A DNA stretch of 64,000 nucleotides from an uncultured Muribaculaceae bacterium (lineage in GTDB: Bacteria > Bacteroidota > Bacteroidia > Bacteroidales > Muribaculaceae). Shown one piece after another: positions 42,895 to 51,952 of the stretch. The notes beneath the pieces are model-generated. The model searched no databases. It was not told where the DNA came from and saw only the letters and a list, made by a program, of their open reading frames with translations. The stretch is from contig CAJTTA010000004.1 in the NCBI GenBank assembly GCA_910579305.1, positions 25,206 to 89,205 of the forward strand. The letters are read 5' to 3'. A program made the position numbers and the translations under genes. Position 1 is the stretch's first letter, and every line of letters starts with the position of its first letter.

Positions 42895-42924
42895 GACGTG
42901 CCCTCCTCTATGGGAAGACACGTC
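42895..42924 (-). terminator. Intrinsic terminator of the large T9SS gene
   Basis: Stem GACGTG/CACGTC with an inner CCC/GGG pairing, followed on the minus strand by TTTTTTTGTTTTTTT. It lies 20 nt past the stop of the gene at 42944 and is the strongest U-tract terminator in the window. Confidence 0.85.
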
Positions 42925-42943
42925 CTTCTAAAAGTATACCTAT

Positions 42944-45900
42944 TTATTTCACTATGACTTTATGAGCGCCATCGCATGTGTTCACCACATATATTCCTGC
43001 GGGGAGTGCGAGAGTCCACTGGTCAGATGAAACAGTGCGGGATGCCACTACTTTGCCTGAGATATCGGCAATAGTCACCTCTGTTCCGGCAAAGCCGCGC
43101 AGAGTGACCGCACCGGTAGACGCTACCACACTGCGGCCGGAAGCCACTGTCTCCACTCCGAGTGTCTCAATCTTGCTTATCGAATAGCTGTCGATAAGTG
43201 CCCATGATAAACTGCCTTCGGTGAACTCAACCATATCACGTATGGCCACCCACTGCTTGTCGTTGAGCTCGTCAGGGAGAGTGTAGGTCACGTCTACCCA
43301 GCCGCTTCCCATCGATGTGTCAATCTCACCTATTTCTATGGGAGAGTTTTCATTGCCATAGCAGAGGCCTATGAATTTCATTGACGGAGTGTGTTCGTAG
43401 AAATAGATTCTCATGCTCAGAGTAAACCCTGTCACAGTATAACCCTCCTTATCGGAGATCAGGAGAGAGGAGAACTTGGGAAGCTCTACCTGAGTGTCGC
43501 CTGAGGTATATTCGGTATGACCTATCATCGCGTAGCCATCGGCAGTAACCGCGCTGGGATTCAGTTGCGCAGGATCGCCAAGATACCATGACGGAGCATA
43601 ACGTCCCTGCAGAGTGCTGAACAGAGATACAGGGCCGTAATGCAGTATTTCATCTTCAAAAGTCTCATTCATGGGAAGCTGGTAGGGCTTGCCGAGCACT
43701 GCGCTTGTGAGTGCCCTGGATAAAGAGACTGATTCGGGGGCATTATAAGCTTCCACGGCGAAATCGAATGAATCCTGATAATCCATTTCTGCCGGCACGC
43801 TGAATGTGTAAGAGAGCTTGTCGGTATCCTCTACCTCAGCCCATATCTCGGAAACGGGGTTGTAGACATATACGCGATAGCGCATGGCGGGAGCATTGAC
43901 AATACCGTCGTTCTCGCCGGTTGTAACAGCACGCCATCTTATGGATACAGAGTAGTTGTCCTCGCTCACTTCGGTGCTGAGGATACGGGGTGTGGACGGG
44001 ATGTCAAGACCACACTCCACATTAGCCTGTGCTAGAAGACCTGCGCCGTTTGCATTGCTGCAGCAGAGGGAGATAGTATTCTCACCCTCGGCAGTATCGA
44101 TTTCCACAGAGGTGCTCTCGCCCGGCTTGCCTGTTGCTGTAGCTGTGGCAGTGCCGCAAGTGGCTGTAAGCGCAAGATTGCTGTTGACATCCATTTCATT
44201 GCCTCTGGCAGTCTTGGTCGGGAAAGTGAAATATACTGTGGCTTTCAGAGCACCTGTCTGATCCCCTTCCGCATAAATGTTCTCCACTTCCGCAGGAACC
44301 TCACTCGAACGTGAAGTGGCCTCAAGAGTGAGATTCTCAAGATACAGATAGCCGCTTTCCGCGGGGCTCACGGCATGGATGCCTATCACATAATCGCCGG
44401 CATTTTCTACAGCAAACTCATTGCAGAAGTTCACATATGAAGTGTTGTTGATACCTTCTACACTGATAAGCTTACGGGTCATGTCTTCGGGATTGGCAGC
44501 ACTGCCTATCCACACCTCAAAGCCCTCGGATGAGAGGCTGTAAGCTGCTTTGGCATCCACCGCGATGCGAAGGATTTGAGCGGCATTTTCTTCTGTGATA
44601 TTCACAAAACGCGTAAACAGCCAGTCATCGGCCTTATTCAGAGCGCAGTAGGGATACTCTATGGCATTTCCATTGCGAATCCAGGTAAACCCGTCATTGT
44701 TGATATCCATCACAGTAAAGTCTGCGAAATTCTCGCCAAGATTCAGCGCAAGAGGCAATGTATAGCGGAATGAGCTGGAGGTGATCACCATAAACTGCTT
44801 GCTTACGGGATCCGATTTAAGAGTGAGGCCTTCATCTTCGATAGATGCATACACACTCACTGTGTGATTGCCCTTGGAAAGACCTGACACATTGAGCACT
44901 GCAAGTTCACCGGGGGCAGAGACCACAGTCTGCTCCGCCCCTTCATCAATGCTGAAGTGAGCGGTCACTTCGCCAGTAAGCGGATGTCCGGAATATGACT
45001 CCTGCGGCATGCGGGCAGAGATAGTGCCGTCGCCACCATCAAGATTTATCTCGGCAATCGAGGGGAGCAGAGGTGTATTGTTTTCTCCATGCTTTATCGA
45101 GATATTTTTTACATAAAGATAATCTCTGTTCCTGGGGCTTGCTGCATGGAACGCAAGATATTTCTTTCCTGTCGCATTTATGGTGAGATTGACTTTCTTC
45201 TGCTGCCACTCACGACCTGTAGAGAATTCTGTATAAACGGCGATTTTGCTTTCACTATATCCTATGGAGTTCAGATCATCTGCCAGACTTACCTCAAGGG
45301 TCTCCGCACGCATATGGGTAGCCAGGTCAAATGTGAGCTCATACATACCGGTGTCATCAAAATCTATTAAAGGCAACACGAACCAGTCATCAGCTGGGTA
45401 AGCGGAGTCATAGCGGTAGGCAAAGCAGGGTTCATCACCGGGAGTGCCGCTTGTCTTATAAGTCCATGTCTGGCCATCATTATTGGCATTTATAACGGTA
45501 CACCAGCGGAACTCATCCTCCGTGGGAGTGATAGTAAATGGTATCTCCAGCTGTTCGGGAGCGAGTTCATGCGTCTCCACACTGATCTTTATGGGGTCAC
45601 TCGATTCCTGCTTGTCGCCATTCTGCACCCATGCTACGAAGGAGACTTCATGGTTGCCCCCTGTAAAGGTATACTCCAGCGGCACTATCGTGCCGGCCTC
45701 ACCGGATGCAGTCTTTACATGATTGCCGTCTACTTTCATGTCAAGATTGACATTGCCTGACAACGGCGTGTCGCCCATGGTCTTGGAGGGAAGCTCTACA
45801 TTGAACCGGCCTTCCAGTCCGTTCAAAGTATAGTTCACAAGGAAAGGAGACGCCGGCTGGGCAGTCGATGCGCTGTTTATGGCAAGATTGCGCACAAAAA

Positions 45901-46456
45901 TACCGAACTTATCGTTGCTGGAAGCATGAATAGCCAGATGATACACGCCATCGGCCGATACCGAGAAGGCCTTTTCGCCTTTGGTATAGGCGCTATCATT
46001 GCCGAAGTCCTTTATATCCAGCAACGTTGTCACCACACTTGACACATCTTCAGAAGAAAGGAGGTACACCTGGAAGTCCTCAGTCATATACCTTGTCTTG
46101 TATTCGCATGAGAATTTGTAGTCACCGGCAGCTATCTGCACTCCGGGAAGTATGATCCAGTTGTCAAGTGGAGTTGCATATGTTATGGAGAATGCTTTTT
46201 CACTGACATCGTATTGCCAGGTCTTACCCGTATTGTTATCCACACGTATGCACTGATCATACTGGTCGCGGGTCGGAGTGAACTCAAACGGGATTGTGTA
46301 GGTCTCCTCCTGTTCCGAGACATAGGCAATCATTTCCGCATGCCCTTCACCTTTAGCAATACTGCCTATACGCATCAACTCTCCTGATGCATAGGCACCC
46401 AAAGAGGCCAAGGCAGTAATGGCACTTAAGGCCAAAATAGATTTTTTCCTTCTCAT
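42944..46456 (-). CDS. Large T9SS cargo protein with repeated beta-sandwich domains
   Basis: A 1170-residue secreted protein. A signal peptide (SILALSAITALASLGAYA) is followed by three related modules: IPFEFTPTRDQYDQC (near residue 55), IPFTITPTEDEFRWC (near 305) and LPLALNLGENFADF (near 560). Each has a downstream DNNTGKTW-like turn and a DWxxLP element, and each is followed by an Ig-like segment. A fibronectin type III-like part and another sandwich follow. The final 70 residues (VTIADISGKVVASRT, LPAGIYVVNTCDGAHKVIVK) are a type A T9SS sorting domain. No catalytic motif is seen; surface adhesin or glycan binder is a guess. Confidence 0.75.
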   Translation of the reverse strand: MRRKKSILALSAITALASLGAYASGELMRIGSIAKGEGHAEMIAYVSEQEETYTIPFEFTPTRDQYDQCIRVDNNTGKTWQYDVSEKAFSITYATPLDNWIILPGVQIAAGDYKFSCEYKTRYMTEDFQVYLLSSEDVSSVVTTLLDIKDFGNDSAYTKGEKAFSVSADGVYHLAIHASSNDKFGIFVRNLAINSASTAQPASPFLVNYTLNGLEGRFNVELPSKTMGDTPLSGNVNLDMKVDGNHVKTASGEAGTIVPLEYTFTGGNHEVSFVAWVQNGDKQESSDPIKISVETHELAPEQLEIPFTITPTEDEFRWCTVINANNDGQTWTYKTSGTPGDEPCFAYRYDSAYPADDWFVLPLIDFDDTGMYELTFDLATHMRAETLEVSLADDLNSIGYSESKIAVYTEFSTGREWQQKKVNLTINATGKKYLAFHAASPRNRDYLYVKNISIKHGENNTPLLPSIAEINLDGGDGTISARMPQESYSGHPLTGEVTAHFSIDEGAEQTVVSAPGELAVLNVSGLSKGNHTVSVYASIEDEGLTLKSDPVSKQFMVITSSSFRYTLPLALNLGENFADFTVMDINNDGFTWIRNGNAIEYPYCALNKADDWLFTRFVNITEENAAQILRIAVDAKAAYSLSSEGFEVWIGSAANPEDMTRKLISVEGINNTSYVNFCNEFAVENAGDYVIGIHAVSPAESGYLYLENLTLEATSRSSEVPAEVENIYAEGDQTGALKATVYFTFPTKTARGNEMDVNSNLALTATCGTATATATGKPGESTSVEIDTAEGENTISLCCSNANGAGLLAQANVECGLDIPSTPRILSTEVSEDNYSVSIRWRAVTTGENDGIVNAPAMRYRVYVYNPVSEIWAEVEDTDKLSYTFSVPAEMDYQDSFDFAVEAYNAPESVSLSRALTSAVLGKPYQLPMNETFEDEILHYGPVSLFSTLQGRYAPSWYLGDPAQLNPSAVTADGYAMIGHTEYTSGDTQVELPKFSSLLISDKEGYTVTGFTLSMRIYFYEHTPSMKFIGLCYGNENSPIEIGEIDTSMGSGWVDVTYTLPDELNDKQWVAIRDMVEFTEGSLSWALIDSYSISKIETLGVETVASGRSVVASTGAVTLRGFAGTEVTIADISGKVVASRTVSSDQWTLALPAGIYVVNTCDGAHKVIVK

Positions 46457-46500
46457 AATTGGTTGTTAGATAAGATATATAGAGATTTTATGAATTTTCT

Positions 46501-46521
46501 TTCAAAGATCGGTAGTAGATA
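46501..46521 (-). repeat. Leader element, copy B
   Basis: A 21-nt stretch identical to the susC leader element at 28522-28541 apart from one inserted C. It lies 26 nt downstream of the -7 box of the large T9SS gene and about 45 nt before its start codon. Confidence 0.6.
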
Positions 46522-46547
46522 CTCTCAGGAAAATGTTTTAGTGGTTG

Positions 46548-46578
46548 CAAATATAAGGAAAAAGTTTCAATCAACAAA
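46548..46578 (-). promoter_or_regulatory. Promoter of the large T9SS gene
   Basis: TATATTTG at 46548-46555 and TTTG at 46575-46578 on the minus strand, 19 nt apart. The 349-nt gap 46457-46805 holds this promoter, leader element B and the divergent promoter at 46716; no gene is seen. Confidence 0.68.
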
Positions 46579-46715
46579 TTTTGAACTGTTTTTTTTCTCA
46601 AAAAAGTCATATACACCTAAACTACCCTTGAAAATTTTCTTGATTTATAAGTCGACGACTCTGATTTATGTTGTAAAGCATAAAAATATACAATATGTTA
46701 TTTACTAAAAATTAG

Positions 46716-46723
46716 TACTTTTG
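46716..46723 (+). promoter_or_regulatory. -7 promoter element of the starch-binding-like gene
   Basis: TACTTTTG matches the -7 consensus, 82 nt before the ATG at 46806. No good -33 element is seen at 19-21 nt. Confidence 0.5.
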
Positions 46724-46805
46724 CAAAAAATTTAGCAGTTCTGACAAATCCTCGAACAGTTTACTTTAGCTTTATAATTCTTACATTATTAATATTTTAA
46801 TCAAC

Positions 46806-48701
46806 ATGAAAAAACTCTATCTTTTTCTGTTGGCATGCCTTATGACATGTGTAGCCAATGCCGCGAAAGTTTACTTTCAGGCCGACACATGGACTGAAGT
46901 GAATGCTTACGCCTGGAGTCAGGCCGGAAATATATCAGCATCTTGGCCCGGCACTCCTATGACACTTAATGAAGATACCGGTCTGTGGGAAGTGGAATTC
47001 AGCTCTACTCCTGAAAACATCATCTTCAACAACGGTTCCAGTCAGACAGATGACCTCAAATTCAAGGATGGAGCCACCTACAAGCAAGACGGCTCTATCG
47101 TGGGTGAAGTCGAAGAACTCATCACCTTAACTGCCACTTTCGACAACAGCCTCTCTAACTGGGATAATGTAAACATTTATTATTGGGAAGGTGCTTCTGT
47201 GGCTTGGCCCGGCGCTGCAATGACCAAAGGTAGCGACAACACTTACACCTTTACCGCCCAGGTGCGAAATCTCCCTAACAAGGTTATGTTTAACAATGGC
47301 TCTGATGCCGGCAAAACTGCCGACTTGGCTTTTGTAAACAATTCCGTATATGATATGAACGGCCTCAAGGGTGATGACCCCACGCCTCCCACTCCTCCCA
47401 CTCCTGCTGTAGAGGACCTGTATCTCGTAGGTGACAACTTCGGCGGATGGGCGCTCGATGAGACTTACAAGTTCACCAAAAACGAGAATGTATACACCTT
47501 AACTATCCCTGAAGGTCTCTCCGGTGAATGGAAGATATGGAACGGTACCTGGGATTACACTTTCGGTGCCGGTGCTTCTCAGCCCGAAGCAGGAACAGAG
47601 GCCGAGGTATGGTTCCTCTCTGCAGCAAACTTCACTACGGAGACTACCACCGAGACTACTCTCACCTTCACTCTCGTGGAAGGCTCCGACGTGAAAGACA
47701 GCTCTATTCCCTCTACTCTGCTCATTGAAGCTGAGGAAGGTGATGATCCCACGCCTCCCACTCCTGCTGTAGAAGATCTGTATCTCGTAGGTGACAACTT
47801 CGGCGGATGGGCGCTCGATGAGACTTACAAGTTCACCAAAAACGAGAATGTATACACCTTAACTATCCCTGAAGGTCTCTCCGGTGAATGGAAGATATGG
47901 AACGGTACCTGGGATTACACTTTCGGTGCCGGTGCTTCTCAGCCCGAAGCAGGAACAGAGGCCGAGGTATGGTTCCTCTCTGCAGCAAACTTCACTACGG
48001 AGACTACCACCGAGACTACTCTCACCTTCACTCTCGTGGAAGGCTCCGACGTGAAAGACAGCTCTATTCCTTCAACTCTGCTCATTGAAGCTGAGAACGG
48101 TGATGATCCCACGCCTCCCACTCCTGTAGAGACACCTGAGCATCTCTACATAGTAGGCAACGTAAACGGCACAAGCTGGGATGTGACCGCTCCTATGGAG
48201 CTGACCAAGAGCGGCAATACTTTCACAGCTTCAGATGTAGCTCTCATTGACGCCGGCAACGGATACAGCTACTTCACTTTCATAACTGTGACCGGTGCCG
48301 ACTGGGACATCGTAAACGGCGGCGACCGCTTCGGCGCACCTGCCCAGGATACTCCCGTAGTTGCCAGCAAACCCATGGAGATGGTGAAATATGCTGAGGG
48401 CGTCAATGCAAGTGCCGCACAATCATGGATGATTGATTCTTCCATGGAGGCTATTGACATTGTAGTTGATTTCGAGAATATGACAATGACCGCCACCCGC
48501 TCTGCAGGCATCGACGCTATAGGCAACGGCAGCACTAAGATCTCCGTGATCGGTGGTATCCTTTCTGTAGAGGGTGCAGGCAATGTAAATGTATTCACTA
48601 CCGACGGCGCACACATAAGCAGCTCCGCCAAGACAGCTCTTGCTCCCGGCCTTTACATCATCGTGGCCGACGGCAAAGCCTCCAAGGTTATGGTGAAATA
48701 A
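46806..48701 (+). CDS. Secreted starch-binding-like protein with CBM26-like and SusE/F-like repeats and a T9SS tail
   Basis: A 631-residue secreted protein. After the signal peptide (LFLLACLMTCVANA), two CBM26-like domains lie at about residues 20-105 and 108-190, each with a WPG-x-x-M motif (SWPGTPM, AWPGAAM) and an NNGS element. Two almost identical 120-residue repeats follow (about 200-320 and 320-440; LYLVGDNFGGWALDE, GEWKIWNGTWDYTFG), joined by GDDPTPPTP linkers, then a related fourth type of domain (LYIVGNVNGTSWDV) and a T9SS-like tail ending KASKVMVK. Family members bind starch or other glucans. Its anchoring by T9SS, not as a lipoprotein, differs from SusE and SusF. Confidence 0.75.
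   Translation: MKKLYLFLLACLMTCVANAAKVYFQADTWTEVNAYAWSQAGNISASWPGTPMTLNEDTGLWEVEFSSTPENIIFNNGSSQTDDLKFKDGATYKQDGSIVGEVEELITLTATFDNSLSNWDNVNIYYWEGASVAWPGAAMTKGSDNTYTFTAQVRNLPNKVMFNNGSDAGKTADLAFVNNSVYDMNGLKGDDPTPPTPPTPAVEDLYLVGDNFGGWALDETYKFTKNENVYTLTIPEGLSGEWKIWNGTWDYTFGAGASQPEAGTEAEVWFLSAANFTTETTTETTLTFTLVEGSDVKDSSIPSTLLIEAEEGDDPTPPTPAVEDLYLVGDNFGGWALDETYKFTKNENVYTLTIPEGLSGEWKIWNGTWDYTFGAGASQPEAGTEAEVWFLSAANFTTETTTETTLTFTLVEGSDVKDSSIPSTLLIEAENGDDPTPPTPVETPEHLYIVGNVNGTSWDVTAPMELTKSGNTFTASDVALIDAGNGYSYFTFITVTGADWDIVNGGDRFGAPAQDTPVVASKPMEMVKYAEGVNASAAQSWMIDSSMEAIDIVVDFENMTMTATRSAGIDAIGNGSTKISVIGGILSVEGAGNVNVFTTDGAHISSSAKTALAPGLYIIVADGKASKVMVK
47418..48070 (+). repeat. Direct tandem repeat inside the starch-binding-like gene (period 360 bp)
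   Basis: 47418-47710 and 47778-48070 are identical base for base over 293 nt, with period 360 bp and only a few differences at the edges (for example 47414, 47417, 47711, 47714 and their partners). Each unit encodes one 120-residue glycan-binding repeat with its Pro-Thr linker. Confidence 0.95.
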
Positions 48702-48732
48702 CGATAGCTTTGAAATTTAGCACTCGATAACT

Positions 48733-48780
48733 CCTCGTGGAGACGGATAGCACTGAATGCCGTCTCCACGAGGTCTTTTT
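48733..48780 (+). terminator. Intrinsic terminator of the starch-binding-like gene
   Basis: A perfect 14-bp stem (CCTCGTGGAGACGG and complement), 13-nt loop and TCTTTTT run, 31 nt past the stop. Confidence 0.92.
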
Positions 48781-48814
48781 ATGACAGTCAGTTTCCCGTA
48801 TCAGTTTTTTTAAC

Positions 48815-48822
48815 TACTTTTG
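48815..48822 (+). promoter_or_regulatory. -7 promoter element of panB
   Basis: TACTTTTG, 25 nt before the ATG at 48847. It contains the TTG at 48820 that opens the longer reading frame, so that TTG cannot be the start. The -33 element is weak. Confidence 0.6.
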
Positions 48823-48846
48823 CAGACGAATCTATTAACAATAGCA

Positions 48847-49668
48847 ATGTCAACAAATACTACTGACAACACACGCAAGGTCACTACCAGGCGTCTGATA
48901 GAAATGAAACGGCGCGGTGAAAAGATCTCCATGCTCACCGCTTACGACTATTCCTCAGCCAAGATCATAGATGAGGCAGGTGTAGATGTAATACTTGTAG
49001 GAGACTCTGCATCCAATGTGATGGCAGGCAATATCACGACGCTCCCCATCACTCTCGACCAGATGATATATCACGGAAAGTCGGTGATGAAAGCCACAAA
49101 ACGCGCCCTTGTGATAGTAGACCTTCCCTTTGGCACTTATCAGGGCAACTCCAAGGAAGCGCTGGCTTCGGCCATACGCATCATGAAGGAAAGCCATGCT
49201 GAAGCAGTAAAGATAGAGGGTGGAGCAGAAATACGCGAAAGCATTGAGCGCATATTATGCGCCGGCATACCGGTGTGCGGGCATCTGGGACTCACACCTC
49301 AGAGCATCAACAAATTCGGTACTTACAATGTGCGTGCCCGTGAAGCAGAAGAAGCCGAAAAACTGATAGAAGATGCCCGCATGCTCGATGAGATAGGCTG
49401 CTTCGCCATCGTGATCGAGAAAGTGCCTGCAGAGCTTGCCACACGTGTGGCACAGAGTGTGAGCATACCAATAATTGGCATCGGAGCTGGCGGTGGCGTA
49501 GACGGACAGGTGCTTGTCATGCACGACATGCTGGGCATAAACAAGGATTTCTCTCCTCGATTCCTGCGACGCTATGCCAATCTTGCCGACATTATGGATA
49601 AAGCTGTGAAAGATTACATCAAAGATGTGAAGAGCGGCGACTTCCCAAATGAATCTGAAAGCTACTGA
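48847..49668 (+). CDS. panB: 3-methyl-2-oxobutanoate hydroxymethyltransferase
   Basis: A 273-residue enzyme of pantothenate synthesis, adding a hydroxymethyl group from methylenetetrahydrofolate to 2-oxoisovalerate. Motifs: KISMLTAYDYSSAKI, ILVGDSASNVMAG, VIVDLPFGTYQ, AVKIEGGAEI, CGHLGLTPQS, and IPIIGIGAGGGVDGQVLVMHDMLGI, given here in part. It stands alone between two terminators; panC and panD are not adjacent. Confidence 0.95.
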   Translation: MSTNTTDNTRKVTTRRLIEMKRRGEKISMLTAYDYSSAKIIDEAGVDVILVGDSASNVMAGNITTLPITLDQMIYHGKSVMKATKRALVIVDLPFGTYQGNSKEALASAIRIMKESHAEAVKIEGGAEIRESIERILCAGIPVCGHLGLTPQSINKFGTYNVRAREAEEAEKLIEDARMLDEIGCFAIVIEKVPAELATRVAQSVSIPIIGIGAGGGVDGQVLVMHDMLGINKDFSPRFLRRYANLADIMDKAVKDYIKDVKSGDFPNESESY

Positions 49669-49696
49669 TAGCAACAACTTTACGTAACAAAAACAA

Positions 49697-49740
49697 TATA
49701 CCCGGGCCGGACTCAATCATGAGCATCCGGCCCGGGTATA
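49697..49740. terminator. Bidirectional terminator between panB and the coiled-coil gene
   Basis: A perfect 15-bp stem (TATACCCGGGCCGGA and complement) with a 14-nt loop. T-rich sequence follows on the minus strand (TTGTTTTTG) and TTATTG on the plus strand, so it can end both converging transcripts. Confidence 0.85.
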
Positions 49741-49760
49741 TTATTGTATGATGATCAGGG

Positions 49761-50696
49761 TCACTTCATGGTAAACTTGCGGGTGGCGAGACACTGTCCG
49801 TCGCAGAATATGCGCACCGTATATTCACCGGGAGTCAGGGAGGTGTTCACATCCCAGTACACAGCTGTTGACAGCTCTTCATTCGCATATTCCACCGTGC
49901 GGCGCGCCGTAGCCTGAAGCGTGGTTCCTTCTGCATGGAAAGAGCCACCGCCCGTAAGCATCTGTCCTTCGGGTGTCTTGATCGTGATGAAGAAATCCTT
50001 CATGCCCGGTTTAGCTGTATTATTGGGAGTAATCGTGAAGCTCACCCCGAGCTTCCGGGCCTTGGATATATGCTTCTCGTTCTTATCCTTCTTATTGTAG
50101 GCTTTCAGTGATATACCTGTAAGCGTCAGCCTCTCGGCCACAGCCACCTTGCTGCTGAGCTCCTTGTTGACGGCCTGAGCCTGGCCCATATTCTCACTCA
50201 GCACCCTGTTCTGCTCGGTAAGCTCAGTATTGATCTGCACCTGCTGCTCATACTTCTCATTGAGATCATGGAGACGCTGCAGGAGATCCTTGCAGTAAGC
50301 CTTAAGCTCGCCTATCTGCCCCTCAAGCTCCTTTATCTTGGCCTGGGACGCTGCCGAAGATTTCTTATTGCTGGCACGCTCCTGCTTCAGCTCCTTCATC
50401 AGGCTCTCTATCTTGTCGCGCGCATCATTGTATTTGCCAAGCAACTCCTGCTGGTCGGCAGCGAGCGTCATTCCCTCGGTCTCTATGGCAGGAATGGAAT
50501 CAAGCGAGCGCTGAAGGTTATCGAGCTGCATCTGCTCGTTGGCTGCACGCAGAGAGTCGAGTTCCGCCTGCAGGGCCTCATCCCTGTCTCCGGACACAGA
50601 TGAATTCCCCCCGGCGAGCAACCATATGAGGATGCCTATGAGGATTACCACAACACCTATGCCTGAGAATAGCACTATCTTCTGTTGTTTATTCAT
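49761..50696 (-). CDS. Single-pass membrane protein with coiled coil and C-terminal beta domain, function unknown
   Basis: A 311-residue protein: one N-terminal transmembrane helix (IVLFSGIGVVVILIGILIWLL), a long coiled coil from about 40 to 195 (EALQAELDSLRAANEQ, KIKELEGQIGELK), and a beta-rich C-terminal domain (FFITIKTPEGQMLTGGG, TPGEYTVRIFCDGQCLATRKF) that would sit in the periplasm. I do not recognise a named family. It lies 29 nt after sufS and may be cotranscribed, without an evident link to Fe-S assembly. Confidence 0.7.
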   Translation of the reverse strand: MNKQQKIVLFSGIGVVVILIGILIWLLAGGNSSVSGDRDEALQAELDSLRAANEQMQLDNLQRSLDSIPAIETEGMTLAADQQELLGKYNDARDKIESLMKELKQERASNKKSSAASQAKIKELEGQIGELKAYCKDLLQRLHDLNEKYEQQVQINTELTEQNRVLSENMGQAQAVNKELSSKVAVAERLTLTGISLKAYNKKDKNEKHISKARKLGVSFTITPNNTAKPGMKDFFITIKTPEGQMLTGGGSFHAEGTTLQATARRTVEYANEELSTAVYWDVNTSLTPGEYTVRIFCDGQCLATRKFTMK

Positions 50697-50725
50697 ATAA
50701 GTACCTCTTTTAGTGATAAAAATAA

Positions 50726-51946
50726 TCAGAACATCGCGGCCACTCTCTTTAGGGCGCTTATGAATGTGTCTACCTCTTCGCGTGTGTTATATACTGCAAA
50801 CGAGGCGCGCACCGTCCCCGGTATTCCCAGGCGATCCATGAGCGGCTGGGCGCAATGGTGGCCGGTGCGTACCGCCACGCCAAGCCTGTCAAGCAGCATG
50901 CCTATGTCGTAGGGATGCACATCCCTGACCAGGAAGCTCAGCACCGGGCTCTTGCCGGGTGTCGTGCCGAAGATGCGCACTCCCTCCACCTCGGCCATAA
51001 TGCGGCCGGTGGCATACTTGAGCAGCTCCTCCTCGTGAGCAGCCATCTCTCTCAGTCCCGTTGTCTCTATAAAATCAAGAGCCTTGGCAAACGCGGCTAT
51101 ATCCACAAAGTCGGGAGTGCCGGCCTCAAACTTGAAAGGAAGTTCGGCATACGTAGTGCCGAGCGGAAGACGCACGTGGCTTATCATCTCGCCTCCTCCC
51201 TGCCATGGCGGCATTTTCTCAAGCAATTCCTTGCGGCCATACAGCACGCCCACTCCTGTGGGCCCATACATCTTATGAGCGGAGAAAGCATAGAAGTCGC
51301 AGCCTATCTCCTGCATGTCGAGATGCAGATGAGGCGACGCCTGCGCGCCGTCCACGAGCACATAGGCCCCGCGCGAATGTGCATAAGCAGTCATCTCCTT
51401 CACCGGATTGATTGTGCCGAGCACATTGCTCACATGCGTAAACGCCGCCATGACGGTGCGCTCATTGAAGAGAGACTTATATTCCTCCAGATCAAGGCTT
51501 CCCTCTTCATCTATATCCACAACCCTTATCGTGAGCCCCTTTCGCTCGGCAAGCAACTGCCAGGGCACGATATTGGCGTGATGCTCCATCACAGTGAGAA
51601 TTATCTCGCTTCCCCCACTGAACGTGTCGCCCAGGCTTGACGCCACAAGATTGATGGCTTCAGTCGTGCCGCGCGTGAATATGATCTCCTCTACCGATGC
51701 CGCATTGATGTAGCGGCACACCCTGCGGCGAGTCTCCTCCTGCATGTCGGTAGCCTCCTGGGAAAGTGTGTGGACTCCTCTGTGCACATTGGCCTTCGTG
51801 TGTTCATAATTATCCACTATGGCCCTCACCACCGATGCCGGGGTCTGGGATGTCGCCGTATTGTCAAGATATATCAGCGGCTTTCCATCGGCCACAGTGC
51901 GCGACAATATGGGGAATTCCCTGCGTATCTTCTCTATATCAAGCAT
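50726..51946 (-). CDS. sufS: Cysteine desulfurase, SufS type
   Basis: A 406-residue PLP enzyme that takes sulfur from cysteine for Fe-S cluster assembly. PLP lysine K225 (FSAHKMYGPTGVG), the EHHANIVPW histidine motif, and the catalytic C365 in VRTGHHCAQPLMDR, with the short loop of group II desulfurases. It lies 6 nt after sufD. No sufE or sufU is adjacent. Confidence 0.95.
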   Translation of the reverse strand: MLDIEKIRREFPILSRTVADGKPLIYLDNTATSQTPASVVRAIVDNYEHTKANVHRGVHTLSQEATDMQEETRRRVCRYINAASVEEIIFTRGTTEAINLVASSLGDTFSGGSEIILTVMEHHANIVPWQLLAERKGLTIRVVDIDEEGSLDLEEYKSLFNERTVMAAFTHVSNVLGTINPVKEMTAYAHSRGAYVLVDGAQASPHLHLDMQEIGCDFYAFSAHKMYGPTGVGVLYGRKELLEKMPPWQGGGEMISHVRLPLGTTYAELPFKFEAGTPDFVDIAAFAKALDFIETTGLREMAAHEEELLKYATGRIMAEVEGVRIFGTTPGKSPVLSFLVRDVHPYDIGMLLDRLGVAVRTGHHCAQPLMDRLGIPGTVRASFAVYNTREEVDTFISALKRVAAMF

Positions 51947-51952
51947 GGCTGA

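Noticed and set aside
46463..46708. 81-codon open frame between the two T9SS genes
   Set aside because: It covers the promoter and leader of the minus-strand gene and has an AT-rich, low-complexity translation.
47418..48070. Direct repeats as a CRISPR array
   Set aside because: Only two units of 360 bp inside a coding sequence, with protein domains in each unit.
48820..48846. TTG start for panB
   Set aside because: The TTG is part of the -7 promoter box, so it is not transcribed; ATG 48847 fits the family.
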